Assembly: GCA_021555105.2 (NCBI GenBank)
Contig: CP134604.1
Span: 1,736,001-1,800,000, forward strand
Length of the DNA stretch: 64,000 nt
Direction: 5' to 3'
Source: Thalassospiraceae bacterium LMO-JJ14
GTDB lineage: Bacteria > Pseudomonadota > Alphaproteobacteria > Rhodospirillales > Casp-alpha2
Of this stretch, positions 36,974 to 45,754 are shown one piece after another; within the stretch, counting starts at the first letter, position 1, and each line of letters starts with the position of its first letter. Below the pieces are notes generated by a model that did not search any database, was not told the DNA's origin, and saw nothing but the letters and a program-made list of their open reading frames with translations. The translations under genes and the position numbers were made by a program.

Positions 36974-37501
36974 ATGGTGAATTACGCATCGCAGATAGCT
37001 GAATTGGGCGCAACGGCGAAGCACATCGCGTTCTGTGAATTTATAGATGCGAACCTTAACGGCGCTGCGATGCCGGATTACAAGTCGCTGGATCTCATGA
37101 AGATCCCGCATCTGGTGCCGAATATATGGGTTCTCGACGCGCGGGAGGGCGGAGGCAAGGAGTTGAAATTCCTGTTTACAGGCACTGTGATCGATCGTCA
37201 TTTCGGCCGCAACATGATGGGTGGGTATCTAGCCAAAAATTATGCCGGGAATTATGCGAAGGAAGTCTATGCCGCCTACTGTTCGGTGTTTGCCGATAAG
37301 AAGCCGGTCTATACGGAACGTTCCGACTATTACCCGGACGTCGAGCCTGAGGTCGAACGCCGGATCAAGGTTATTCTTCTCCCATGTTCGAGCAATGGTG
37401 AAATCGTCGATTTTGCCATCGGTCTGACGACCTTTGAAAAAACAGACAGAAACGTCCTTGGCGAGCTTATAATCGCTGAGCTGTCCGTCACGACCCCTTG
37501 A
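36974..37501 (+). CDS. PAS-domain protein (PAS_5 type)
   Basis: A 175-residue single-domain protein of the PAS_5 family common in Rhodospirillales: PDYKSLDLMKIPHLVPNIWVLD, KFLFTGTVIDRHFGRNMMGGYL and a C-terminal strand region RRIKVILLPCSSNGEIVDFAIGLTTFE. There is no output domain, signal peptide or membrane helix. Stand-alone PAS_5 proteins are predicted ligand-binding or signalling modules of unknown partner. The ATG at 36974 follows GTGGGGAT. Its 3' end overlaps the dinB 3' end by 14 bases (convergent). Confidence 0.85.
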   Translation: MVNYASQIAELGATAKHIAFCEFIDANLNGAAMPDYKSLDLMKIPHLVPNIWVLDAREGGGKELKFLFTGTVIDRHFGRNMMGGYLAKNYAGNYAKEVYAAYCSVFADKKPVYTERSDYYPDVEPEVERRIKVILLPCSSNGEIVDFAIGLTTFEKTDRNVLGELIIAELSVTTP

Positions 37502-38753
37502 ACCCGCGCCCCTTGCCGATGGCCTTTTCGCCGAATTTGTCGCGCACCGCATCGATGGCGTCGGCGACCCGGACCCGCTTTGGGCGGTCGGGATCGGCAA
37601 GGTCGGGCTGGTCCGCATCGTCGCCGGGAAGCAGCCGTTCCGCGCCGACACCGATCAGGCGGTACAGTTTCTTGCCGTCGGCCTCGCCCGCCAGCATCGC
37701 CTCGGCGGCCTTGTAGATTTCATCTGCGAGCTTGGTCGGGCCGGACAGTTTGCGCGACCGCGTGATGCTTTTGAAGTCGGCGCTCTTGAGCTTCAGTTGT
37801 ACGCCGTCGCAGGCGTATCCGGCGCGGCCCAGCCGGCGGGCGACTTTTTCCGATAACGTCCACAGGCTGACACGCAGGGCTTCCGTGTCGGCGACATCGT
37901 CCTCGAACGTGGTTTCCGCGGAAATCGACTTGGTGATGCTTTCCGGATCGACGTTTCTGACGTCTTTGGCTTCCGAAAACCGCTTCAGACGCGTGCCGAT
38001 GGCCCCGTACCGGGCGACCAGTTCGCTTTCCTCATAGCGCGCGAGGTCGCCGATTTTGCCGATGCCGTCGCGTTCCAGCTTTGCCCTGAGCGCCTTGCCG
38101 ACCCCCCACAGGATGCCGACCGGCTTTTCGGCCAGGAACGAGACCGCTTCGGCACGGCCGATGGCGGCGAAACCGCGCGGTTTGTCCATGTCCGACGAGA
38201 GCTTGGCCAGAAACTTGTTGAAACTGAGTCCGACCGAGACGTTGATGCCGACCTCGTCCTCAATTCGTTTGGCGAGCCGGACCAGGGTTTCGGCCGGCGA
38301 ACCGTGGTGCAGTTTTCGTGTCCCGCTCAGATCGAGAAAGGCCTCGTCGATGGAAATCGGCTCGACCAGGGGGGTGACGCTCTGCATCATTTCGCGCACC
38401 TGATGGCCGACAACGCGGTATTTTTCCATGTTCGGGCGGATCACCACGGCGTCGGGACAGGCCTTGAGCGCCTTGAACATCGGCATCGCCGAACGGATGC
38501 CGTAAATCCGCGCGATATAGCAGCACGCCGAGACGACACCGCGCCGGCCGCCGCCGACAATCACCGGCTTGCCGCGGATGTCCGGGTTGTCGCGCTTTTC
38601 GACAGAGGCATAGAAGGCATCGCAATCGATGTGCGCGATCTCGAGATCGAGCAATTCCGGATGCGTGAAGAATCGGCTGCTTCCGCATTCAGGGCAATTG
38701 TCGGCAGGTGCGACTTTGAATACCCGTGCGCAATCCCGGCACACCGCGCTCAT
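37488..38753 (-). CDS. dinB: DNA polymerase IV with N-terminal zinc ribbon
   Basis: A 421-residue Y-family translesion polymerase. The catalytic carboxylates are Asp in IAHIDCDAFYASVE and Asp-Glu in SIDEAFLDLSG. The steric gate and fingers (KPVIVGGGRRGVVSACCYIAR), thumb HhH (VGKALRAKLERDGIGKIGDLAR) and little finger are present. The unusual part is an N-terminal extension with CRDCARVF and CPECGSSRFF, a four-Cys zinc ribbon ahead of the usual start (about residue 36). This form is known in alphaproteobacteria. The ATG at 38753 lacks a ribosome binding site; a TTG one codon earlier is possible. The C-terminus lacks an obvious clamp-binding QxxLF motif. Confidence 0.93.
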   Translation of the reverse strand: MSAVCRDCARVFKVAPADNCPECGSSRFFTHPELLDLEIAHIDCDAFYASVEKRDNPDIRGKPVIVGGGRRGVVSACCYIARIYGIRSAMPMFKALKACPDAVVIRPNMEKYRVVGHQVREMMQSVTPLVEPISIDEAFLDLSGTRKLHHGSPAETLVRLAKRIEDEVGINVSVGLSFNKFLAKLSSDMDKPRGFAAIGRAEAVSFLAEKPVGILWGVGKALRAKLERDGIGKIGDLARYEESELVARYGAIGTRLKRFSEAKDVRNVDPESITKSISAETTFEDDVADTEALRVSLWTLSEKVARRLGRAGYACDGVQLKLKSADFKSITRSRKLSGPTKLADEIYKAAEAMLAGEADGKKLYRLIGVGAERLLPGDDADQPDLADPDRPKRVRVADAIDAVRDKFGEKAIGKGRGFKGS

Positions 38754-38858
38754 CAACGGTTGCCCATAGGTGCATCGCCCGACGCATTATAATTGCTGCA
38801 GATACGGCTCATGGATACTATGATATCAAAGAGTTATGGGGAGTGTGCACGAAGTTTA

Positions 38859-39422
38859 ATGGCTGACACAGCAACACTTGTCGAGGAAGAGCCGAGCGAG
38901 CTTCACCAGGCGACAATGCAAAACCGTCAACTGGAGCAGACCGTCTTTGCGTTACGCGAGGAACTTGAACGGCTGCAGGTTGAAAAAGAGCAGGCGGTAC
39001 AGGAAGCGGTTTCCAATTCGGTCGATGAGATCAAACAGTTAAAGGAAACGGCACAGGCGCTTCGCGACGAACTTGAAGCGCACCGGATTGCCGCCGAGGC
39101 CAAGGTTCAGGAAGCGGTCGTCGGGTCGGCCAGCGAGATCAAGCAACTGAAGGCCGCGGCGCAGGCGTTGCGCGACGAGCTGGAGCGGTTACAGATTGAA
39201 AAGGCGGATGCGGTTCAGGACATTGTGCGCGAAACGACGGATGAAATCCGCCAGTTGAAGGAGACTGCGGCTTCGTTGCGTGAGGAGCTTGAAACGATGC
39301 GCTTCGATAACATCGAGCAACTGCAGGAACAGGAACGGATCTCGCGCGATGAACTGGGACAACTGCAGCAGACGGTTGTTGAAATGCGAAACGAGCTGGA
39401 GGCGTTAAAGGGTGGCAAGTAA
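38859..39422 (+). CDS. Coiled-coil protein with 36-residue tandem repeats
   Basis: About 187 residues, nearly all predicted alpha-helical coiled coil. Four consecutive 36-residue repeats, aligned without gaps, start with ALREELERLQ, ALRDELEAHR, ALRDELERLQ and SLREELETMR and share DEIKQLKETAQ-type ends; a partial fifth ends the protein (EMRNELEALKGGK). They span bases 38949-39380. There is no signal peptide or membrane segment. The start is uncertain: ATG 38859 (weak GAAG) is chosen, and ATG 38811 or TTG 38793 would extend it. It overlaps the GTG start of the cyclase gene by 11 bases, so it is probably a dedicated partner or scaffold for that cyclase. Function unknown. Confidence 0.75.
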   Translation: MADTATLVEEEPSELHQATMQNRQLEQTVFALREELERLQVEKEQAVQEAVSNSVDEIKQLKETAQALRDELEAHRIAAEAKVQEAVVGSASEIKQLKAAAQALRDELERLQIEKADAVQDIVRETTDEIRQLKETAASLREELETMRFDNIEQLQEQERISRDELGQLQQTVVEMRNELEALKGGK

Positions 39423-41949
39423 CATCCGGGTCAGGGCAGGTGCACGGCGCGCGCAGGGGCGCGGCGGCACTGCTGCGCGTGCCAAGGTGCCGGGCAACGA
39501 AAGCGCCCAGGCGGGTGGCGACGCCGAAGAGGTGAAAGCCGCCGTTCCGGCAAGGAAGAACCCGCCGGTCCCGCCGTCGCAGCGCAGAAAAGCCGCCAAG
39601 GAAAATGCCCGAGCCAACGATGCGGATTTCGACGACCCCGAGGATATCGAAGTCCCCGGCGGGCGCGAAGGCCGCATCAGCCGCATGGACAAGCTGCGCC
39701 AGGCCGACCGCAAGCTGAAACAGGCGGAAATGCTTTTGAACGTGTCGCGCCGTGTCGCGGCGATCGAAAGCCTGGACGAAGTCCTGGAAACCATGGTCGA
39801 GATGACGACCTGGGAGCTGCAGGCCGAACGCGGCACCCTGTTCCTCAACGACCCGGTCACGGACGAGCTTTATTCGCGTTTTGCGCAAGGCAACTTCCAG
39901 CGTGAAATCCGCATTCTGAATAACAGCGGTATCGCCGGCGCCGTGTTCCAGTCGGGCCAGGGACTGATCATTCTCGATGCGTACTCGGACGATCGCTTCA
40001 ACCGGACGGTCGATGAGCAGACCGGCTTCAAGACGCACTCGATCCTTTGTGCCCCGGTGAAGACCGTCAAAGGCGACCTTATCGGTGTGATTCAGGTTCT
40101 GAACAAGAAGAAGGGCGAGTTCACCGAAGAGGACCTCGAACTTCTCGAGGCGATGACGACACAGGCTTCCGTCGCGCTGCAATCGACGCAGTTCGTCGAG
40201 AAGATGAAGAAGTCGCGCGAACAGGAACTTGAATTCCTCGACATCGTCACCGACGTGACGTCCGATCTGGAGCTGGGTTCGCTGCTGGCCAAGGTCATGA
40301 GCGAAGCGACGCGGATGCTCAGTGCCGACCGCGGCACGTTGTTCATCAACGACGAAAAAACCAACGAACTGTTTTCACGCGTTGCCATGGGCGACAGCAT
40401 CGGCGAAATCCGCCTGCCGAATACGGCCGGGATCGCGGGCGCCGTGTTCTCGTCGGCGAAGTCGGTGAACATTCCCTATGCCTATGCCGATCTTCGCTTC
40501 AATCCCAGCTTCGACAAGCAGACAGGCTATTTCACCCGCTCGATCCTGTGTATCCCCGTCACCAACAAGGACGGCAAGGTTATCGGCGTCACGCAGGTGC
40601 TGAACAAGCGTGGCGGCCCGTTTACCGAGGAGGATGAAGCGCGGCTCAAGGCATTTACCTCACAGATCGCCATCGCGCTGGAAAACGCCAAGCTCTTCGA
40701 AGACGTTCAGAATATGAAGAACTATAACGAGAGCATGCTGGAATCGATGACCAACGGCGTCGTGACGCTGGACGATGACGGCAAGATCGTGACCTGCAAC
40801 GCCGCCGGGCTGCGTATTCTGCGGGCCAAGGCCGGCGATATTATCGACAAAAAAGCGGAAGAGTTTTTCATCGAGGAAAACGCCTGGCTCAACGATCAGG
40901 CCAAGGAAGTCGACGAAAGCGGCGAGGGCGACATCAAGATGGATGCCGAACTGGTTGTCGGCGACGAAGAGGAAAAAGACAAAATCTCCGTCAACGTCAC
41001 CTGCCTGCCGTTGTTGAGCCCCGAGCAGAAGAAGCTCGGCGTGATGTATATGCTGGAAGACATCTCGTCCGAGAAGCGCATGAAGTCGACGATGTCGCGC
41101 TACATGGATCCGGGCCTCGCCGATCAGCTGATGGCCGGCGGGGACGATGCCTTGGGCGGTCGTGCGATCACGGCGACGGTACTGTTCTCGGATGTGCGGG
41201 GCTTCACGACGCTCACCGAATCCCTCGGCCCGCAAGGCACGGTGCAGATGCTGAACGAGTATTTCACCATCATGGTCGAATGTATCTCCCGCGAGGGCGG
41301 CATGCTCGACAAGTTCATCGGCGATGCCATTATGGCCGGCTTCGGCGTGCCGATTCCGCGCGACGATGACGAAGACCGGGCCGTGCGCGCCGGTATCGCC
41401 ATGATCAGCGAACTGTGGGAATGGAACAAGGAACGCGTCGCCAAGGGTGAAATGCCGATCGACATGGGACTTGGCCTGAATACCGACAACGTGGTGACCG
41501 GGAACATCGGTTCGCCGAAGCGCATGGACTACACGATGATCGGCGACGGCGTGAACCTGGCGGCGCGACTCGAATCGGCCTGCAAGCAGTACGCGGCGCG
41601 CATCCTGATCAGTGACCTGACCTACAAAAAGCTCAAGGGGACGTATCGGATTCGCGACATCGACCGGGTTATCGTCAAGGGCAAGACCAAGCCGGTCGAA
41701 ATCCTGGAAGTGCTCGACTATCATACCGAAGAGACGTTTCCCAACCTGATGGAGGTCGTGAACAACTTCAAGGGTGCCCGTGGCCATTACAACAAGGGCG
41801 ACTGGGACAAATCGATGGCGTTGTTTCGCGAGTGCCTGAAGGCAAATCCCAATGATAAACTGGCGCAGATCTACATCGATCGTTGCGAGGCGCTGAAGGC
41901 GGATCCGCCAAAAGACTGGGATGGCGTCTTCGTTATGACGTCAAAATAA
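39412..41949 (+). CDS. GAF-GAF-PAS class III adenylate cyclase
   Basis: An 845-residue cytoplasmic cyclase with the CyaB1/CyaB2 layout. A basic low-complexity N-terminus (1-90) is followed by GAF-A (about 115-265), GAF-B (about 285-435), a PAS (about 450-560), a cyclase homology domain (about 580-770) and a short TPR-like C-terminus. Both GAFs keep the cyclic-nucleotide NKFDE-type motif (LNKKKGEFTEEDLE, LNKRGGPFTEEDE). The catalytic metal Asp residues are in LFSDVRGFTT and DKFIGDAIMAGFG. Lys in DKFIGD and Thr in MDYTMIGDGVNLAARLE favour ATP; Asn and Arg in VNLAAR are the transition-state pair. GTG start at 39412 with GGAGG upstream. A terminator follows the stop. Confidence 0.93.
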   Translation: MASNIRVRAGARRAQGRGGTAARAKVPGNESAQAGGDAEEVKAAVPARKNPPVPPSQRRKAAKENARANDADFDDPEDIEVPGGREGRISRMDKLRQADRKLKQAEMLLNVSRRVAAIESLDEVLETMVEMTTWELQAERGTLFLNDPVTDELYSRFAQGNFQREIRILNNSGIAGAVFQSGQGLIILDAYSDDRFNRTVDEQTGFKTHSILCAPVKTVKGDLIGVIQVLNKKKGEFTEEDLELLEAMTTQASVALQSTQFVEKMKKSREQELEFLDIVTDVTSDLELGSLLAKVMSEATRMLSADRGTLFINDEKTNELFSRVAMGDSIGEIRLPNTAGIAGAVFSSAKSVNIPYAYADLRFNPSFDKQTGYFTRSILCIPVTNKDGKVIGVTQVLNKRGGPFTEEDEARLKAFTSQIAIALENAKLFEDVQNMKNYNESMLESMTNGVVTLDDDGKIVTCNAAGLRILRAKAGDIIDKKAEEFFIEENAWLNDQAKEVDESGEGDIKMDAELVVGDEEEKDKISVNVTCLPLLSPEQKKLGVMYMLEDISSEKRMKSTMSRYMDPGLADQLMAGGDDALGGRAITATVLFSDVRGFTTLTESLGPQGTVQMLNEYFTIMVECISREGGMLDKFIGDAIMAGFGVPIPRDDDEDRAVRAGIAMISELWEWNKERVAKGEMPIDMGLGLNTDNVVTGNIGSPKRMDYTMIGDGVNLAARLESACKQYAARILISDLTYKKLKGTYRIRDIDRVIVKGKTKPVEILEVLDYHTEETFPNLMEVVNNFKGARGHYNKGDWDKSMALFRECLKANPNDKLAQIYIDRCEALKADPPKDWDGVFVMTSK

Positions 41950-41967
41950 CCTCCGATGAGGTTTTTT
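41948..41967 (+). terminator. Rho-independent terminator after adenylate cyclase
   Basis: AACCTC-CGAT-GAGGTT stem-loop followed by TTTT. It begins on the cyclase stop codon and ends the coiled-coil/cyclase transcript. Confidence 0.85.
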
Positions 41968-42036
41968 CCAAAAACACACTTTTAAGTCGCGGTCATATAT
42001 GAAATCTTTCTCCTAGGTAAATCTCGGAGAAGTTGA

Positions 42037-42318
42037 ATGAACGCGCGAATGCTAACGCGAAATATCATGATCGCCAAACGGCGGACGACGGTACGGCTGG
42101 AAGCTGCCGTGTGGGATGCGCTCGATGAGATTTGCAGCAATGAAGGCGTTACGCGTCACGAACTGTGTACGCGGATCGATCAGGTGCGCGGCGAGGCAAA
42201 TCGCGCACAGGCGGTAAGGGCGACCGTCGTCAATTATTTCCGGCTGTCGCAGAAACCGTCATTCAAAACCCGGATGATCGATCAGGCACTGCTGGGTGTG
42301 GATAATCAAAACGCTTAG
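42037..42318 (+). CDS. Ribbon-helix-helix domain protein
   Basis: A 93-residue protein of the RHH_4 type, small DNA-binding proteins common in alphaproteobacteria. The ribbon strand is RRTTVRLEAAVWDALDEICSNEGVTRHELCTRIDQVRG, with the usual basic-hydrophobic alternation (about residues 15-50). The C-terminal helix (AQAVRATVVNYFRLSQ) is also typical. GGAGAAG lies upstream of the ATG at 42037. Its targets are unknown; it may bind its own AT-rich upstream region, which follows the cyclase terminator. Its 3' end overlaps the DUF2889 gene by 4 bases (convergent). Confidence 0.85.
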   Translation: MNARMLTRNIMIAKRRTTVRLEAAVWDALDEICSNEGVTRHELCTRIDQVRGEANRAQAVRATVVNYFRLSQKPSFKTRMIDQALLGVDNQNA

Positions 42319-42890
42319 GCATCCGGTGATGCCTCATCCTCATCACCTACATAGAATTTCGGCCAGCGCCTTTTAACGATCGGGCTGGTCGCGGCAAGGG
42401 TGTGGCAGGTGTCCAGCGTGGCCGGCCGTATGCTGTCGCCGACGTCATCGCCGCGCTCCCGGCGCGCCGGAATGACCGCCTGATACGCGGTCACCGGAAG
42501 AGGCCCAAGCACAAGATCGGAAATATGCGTGCAGCCATGTGTGCGGCCCAGACGCGCAACCACGTTCTTGCGCCAGCCACGCCCGATCTTCAGTCCGACA
42601 AGTTTCTCGTAATCAGGTGCAATATCGCCGCACATGTTGAATGGCGCGGCGTCGGTTACGGCTTCGGCGGCATGCACCACCATCTCGTCGTCAATGGTCA
42701 GACGGACCCGCATCTGATGCACGGCTTCGCCGGCCGCGACCCCGTCACGGTCCTGATTTTCAAAGGAATAGGACTTGGTATCCGTTATGACCCCCTCAAC
42801 ATCCCACAGGCCGTCGTCACGCTGATAGGCATCGCAGCGGATTTCACGGGTGTGCATGTGTTTGCGGGGGCTGGCCTTGGAAAGCGGCAT
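42315..42890 (-). CDS. DUF2889 protein
   Basis: A 191-residue protein recognisable as DUF2889 by RKHMHTREIRCDAYQRDDGLWDVEGVITDTKSY near the N-terminus and RGWRKNVVARLGRTHGCTHISDLVLGPL. The HTREI and GCTHI segments with conserved His and Cys residues suggest a metal or ligand site, but no function is established. The ATG at 42890 has GGAG 8 bases upstream; the frame reaches back to 42899. DUF2889 genes are often found next to aromatic or acyl-CoA degradation genes. Here it is divergent from the TetR/acyl-CoA mutase operon, sharing a 97-base spacer that contains the operator. Confidence 0.85.
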   Translation of the reverse strand: MPLSKASPRKHMHTREIRCDAYQRDDGLWDVEGVITDTKSYSFENQDRDGVAAGEAVHQMRVRLTIDDEMVVHAAEAVTDAAPFNMCGDIAPDYEKLVGLKIGRGWRKNVVARLGRTHGCTHISDLVLGPLPVTAYQAVIPARRERGDDVGDSIRPATLDTCHTLAATSPIVKRRWPKFYVGDEDEASPDA

Positions 42891-42962
42891 GCTGATCACT
42901 CCTGTCGTTTGATGTCACATTTCGCTTTTGTCCGGCTCGTGTGCAAGGTATAAGTTGACCTA

Positions 42963-42976
42963 ACAAACGTTTGTTT
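42963..42976. promoter_or_regulatory. Perfect 14-bp palindromic operator
   Basis: AACAAACGTTTGTT lies 11 bases before the TetR start codon and in the spacer shared with the divergent DUF2889 gene. A TTGACC element (42956-42961) abuts it. The layout suggests autorepression by the TetR protein, with possible control of both directions. Confidence 0.7.
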
Positions 42977-42987
42977 AACGGGAAGTC

Positions 42988-43605
42988 ATGGACGGACAAG
43001 ACCTCATAAACGACGAAACGGCAAGGCCCAGAAACAACAATCGCCGGGCTGGAGTGTTGGATGCGGCTGCTTACCGTTTCCGCCGGCAGGGTTATGCGTC
43101 GACGACCATGCGCGACATCGCCGCCGATGCGGGGATGCTGGCAGGGTCGCTTTATTATCACTTCAAATCCAAGTCGGCGCTGCTGCTGGCGGTTCACGAA
43201 GAAGGCGTGCGACGAATCGCCGAAGCCGTCGATGGTGCCGTGGCGGCTTGCGATCCGAACGATCCCTGGCAGCAGCTCGAAAACGCACTGGCGGCACATC
43301 TGCAAAGTCTTCTGGATGGGGGCGACTATGCGCAGGTGGTGATTCGCGATCTGCCCGCCGATGCGCCGGAATTGCGCACCAAGCTGATCGGGCTGCGTGA
43401 CGATTACGAAAAGCGCTTCCGCCATCTGGTCGATGCCTTGCCGCTGCAGAACGCCGGGGACGCGGGCTGGATGCGGCTGATGCTGCTGGGTGCTGCGAAC
43501 TGGTCGAAAACCTGGTACCGGGCGGACGGAGATACGCCGGCGGAAATCGCCGGTCATTTCGTCCGCTTGTTACGCAACGATAAAACCGTGGGAACAAAGC
43601 CATGA
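42988..43605 (+). CDS. TetR-family regulator of the acyl-CoA mutase operon
   Basis: A 205-residue repressor with a TetR helix-turn-helix (about 20-68, VLDAAAYRFRRQGYASTTMRDIA and GMLAGSLYYHFKSKSALLLAVHEEG). Its C-terminal domain resembles the FadR/KstR2-like group that often senses acyl-CoA thioesters; that link is inferred. GGGAAG lies upstream of the ATG at 42988. The palindrome AACAAACGTTTGTT sits 11 bases before the start. Its stop overlaps the B12-subunit start (ATGA), so the regulator is the first gene of the operon it presumably controls, an arrangement giving negative feedback. Confidence 0.9.
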   Translation: MDGQDLINDETARPRNNNRRAGVLDAAAYRFRRQGYASTTMRDIAADAGMLAGSLYYHFKSKSALLLAVHEEGVRRIAEAVDGAVAACDPNDPWQQLENALAAHLQSLLDGGDYAQVVIRDLPADAPELRTKLIGLRDDYEKRFRHLVDALPLQNAGDAGWMRLMLLGAANWSKTWYRADGDTPAEIAGHFVRLLRNDKTVGTKP

Positions 43606-44069
43606 ATACAGTTGAAGCGTCTCAATCCTCCGGCATTCCGTCCGCTGTCGCCGGTCTGGCCCGCCCGCCGAAAGTGATGGTTACCAAGATCGGCCTCGAC
43701 GGGCATGACCGCGGTTCCAGGCTGGTCGCTTCGTTCCTGCGCGATGCCGGGATGGAGGTGATCTACACCGGCCCCTGGCAGCAGGTCGAAACCGTCGTCA
43801 ATCAGGCGGCGCAGGAAGATGTGGACTGCGTCGGCGTCAGTTCGCTGGCGACGGACCATCTGCTGGTGCCGAAGCTGATGCGCGCGCTGAAGGACGCCGG
43901 GTTGGACGATGTGATCGTCATCGTCGGCGGTATCGTCCCCGATGACGAGGAACAGATGCTGAAGGAAGCGGGGGTTGCGCAGGTATTTCATCCGGGCTGT
44001 TCACGCACCGATATCGTTGACGGCATTGCCGCGCTGATCGTCGAACGCCGCAAGAAGTTGGGAGAGTGA
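43602..44069 (+). CDS. B12-binding small subunit of an acyl-CoA mutase
   Basis: A 155-residue protein that is almost entirely a cobalamin-binding domain. It has the DxHxxG signature [10 protein letters not shown] (Asp33, His35 as lower axial Co ligand, Gly38), then [13 protein letters not shown] and [13 protein letters not shown], both standard in the B12-dependent mutases. Separate small subunits of this length are known for isobutyryl-CoA mutase and 2-hydroxyisobutyryl-CoA mutase; methylmalonyl- and ethylmalonyl-CoA mutases are longer. The start overlaps the TetR stop (ATGA) and the stop overlaps an in-frame GTG before the large subunit. It acts with the protein at 44072 and needs adenosylcobalamin. 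Confidence 0.93.
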   Translation: MNTVEASQSSGIPSAVAGLARPPKVMVTKIGLDGHDRGSRLVASFLRDAGMEVIYTGPWQQVETVVNQAAQEDVDCVGVSSLATDHLLVPKLMRALKDAGLDDVIVIVGGIVPDDEEQMLKEAGVAQVFHPGCSRTDIVDGIAALIVERRKKLGE

Positions 44070-44071
44070 CA

Positions 44072-45754
44072 ATGAGCGAAGATCGTAAAAACACAGCGCT
44101 GGGCCAGGATTTCGAAGCCGCCCGCGACAACTGGCGGGATTCCTACGAGGCGCACCTGCCGAACGAAAAACCGCGCCGCAACCGTTCCGGCATCGAGATC
44201 AAGCCGCTGTATACGCCGGAAGACTGGTCGCCGGACGAGTACATGCCCGATCTCGGCTTTCCGGGCGCGACACCATATACGCGCGGCATCTATCCGACCA
44301 TGCACCGCGGCCGCTCGTGGACGCAGCGCCAGTTGATCGGTCTCGCCACGCCGGAAGACTACAACGCCCGCATGCGCCGTATCGTCGACACCGGTGCCAC
44401 GGCGCTCAGCATGATCCCGTGCAATTCGGTCTATCGCGGCTACGACATCGATGAAGTGGATATCGAGATTCTCGGCACCTGCGGCACCACGATCAACACC
44501 ATCGAGGATATGGAAACCTGTCTCGACGGCGTGCCGATCGGCGACATGTCGGTGGCACTGAATGACCCGTCGCCGTTCACGCTGCTGGCGTTCCTGCTGG
44601 GGGTCGCCAACCGCCGCGATATTCCGTGGTCCAGGATTTCCGGCACCTCGAACCAGAGCGATTACATCTCGCACTATGTCGCCAACCACATGTTCTTCCG
44701 GCTTGCGCTGGGCGGCGCGCGCCGCGTGTTCGTCGATCATGTGCAGTTCGCCAACGAACGTCTGCCGATGTGGAACCCGGTCTCGGTGGTCGGGCAACAC
44801 ATGCAGCAGTCCGGCGCAACGCCCGCCGAAGCCATGGCCTTCACGCTGGCGTCGGCGATCCAGTATGCCGAGGACTGTCAGGCCCGCGGGCTCGACGTCG
44901 ACACCTTCCTGCCGCGTTTCACATTCTTCTTCGATATCTCGATCAGCTTTTTCGAGGAAATCGCCAAGTTCCGCGCCGGGCGGCGCATCTGGGCGCGTCT
45001 CGCCAAGGAGCGGCTGGGCGCGACGGATTCCCGGGCCTGGCGGTTCAAGTTCCACGCCCAGACCTCGGGCGTCGATCTGACCCGCCAGCAGCCCTTGAAC
45101 AACATCGCCCGGACCACGGCGCAGGCGATTGCCGGTATTCTCGGCGGGCTGCAGTCGATGCACACCGACGCCTATGACGAGGTGCTCTCCACACCGACCG
45201 AGGCGGCGGCCAAGATCGCCATCCAGACGCAGAACATCCTGCGCGAGGAAGCGGGCCTGACCGACGTCATCGATCCCTTGGGCGGATCGTACTATGTCGA
45301 GGCGCTGACCGATCAGATGGAAGAAAAAATCATGGCCGCATTCGACGAGATCGATGCCGCCGGCGGCATGTTCGCCGCCGTCTCTTCGGGGCTGGTGCAG
45401 GACAAGCTGGGCGAGTCATCGCTCGACTTCCAGCGCCGCGTCGAAAGCGGCGAGCAGACGGTTGTCGGCGTCAACGCCTACGCCGATGACGAGCCGGTCC
45501 CGGTGACGCCGCTGGAACGCCCGGAACGCGCGGCCATGGAGGCGCAGATCGCCAAGCTGAAGACGTTCAAGGCCGAACGCTCCAACGCCGCCGTCGAAAA
45601 AGCGCTGGCGGCGATGGCGCGGGCTTGCGGCGACGAAAGCCTGAATGTCTTCGAGGCGCTGGTGGCTGCTGCCGAAGTCGGCGCAACGCATGGCGAAATG
45701 TGCGCCTGCCTGCGCCGTGAGCTGGGCTTCGGTCAGCCGTTGATCGCGGCGTGA
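44072..45754 (+). CDS. Divergent acyl-CoA mutase large subunit (B12-dependent, unknown substrate)
   Basis: A 560-residue TIM-barrel subunit of the methylmalonyl-CoA mutase superfamily. The fold-defining pieces are clear: [61 protein letters not shown] and the C-terminal [11 protein letters not shown]. His243, His328 and Gln330 match catalytic residues of methylmalonyl-CoA mutase. The Tyr89 position is His78, and the AFD segment before RGYD is replaced by Ile115-Pro116-Cys117. Tyr243 is Gln242, and the loop with Arg207 reads RLALGGARR. This differs from methylmalonyl-, isobutyryl- and hydroxyisobutyryl-CoA mutases as I recall them, so the substrate is unknown. GGGAGA precedes ATG 44072; GTG 44066 is an alternative start. 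Confidence 0.9.
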   Translation: MSEDRKNTALGQDFEAARDNWRDSYEAHLPNEKPRRNRSGIEIKPLYTPEDWSPDEYMPDLGFPGATPYTRGIYPTMHRGRSWTQRQLIGLATPEDYNARMRRIVDTGATALSMIPCNSVYRGYDIDEVDIEILGTCGTTINTIEDMETCLDGVPIGDMSVALNDPSPFTLLAFLLGVANRRDIPWSRISGTSNQSDYISHYVANHMFFRLALGGARRVFVDHVQFANERLPMWNPVSVVGQHMQQSGATPAEAMAFTLASAIQYAEDCQARGLDVDTFLPRFTFFFDISISFFEEIAKFRAGRRIWARLAKERLGATDSRAWRFKFHAQTSGVDLTRQQPLNNIARTTAQAIAGILGGLQSMHTDAYDEVLSTPTEAAAKIAIQTQNILREEAGLTDVIDPLGGSYYVEALTDQMEEKIMAAFDEIDAAGGMFAAVSSGLVQDKLGESSLDFQRRVESGEQTVVGVNAYADDEPVPVTPLERPERAAMEAQIAKLKTFKAERSNAAVEKALAAMARACGDESLNVFEALVAAAEVGATHGEMCACLRRELGFGQPLIAA

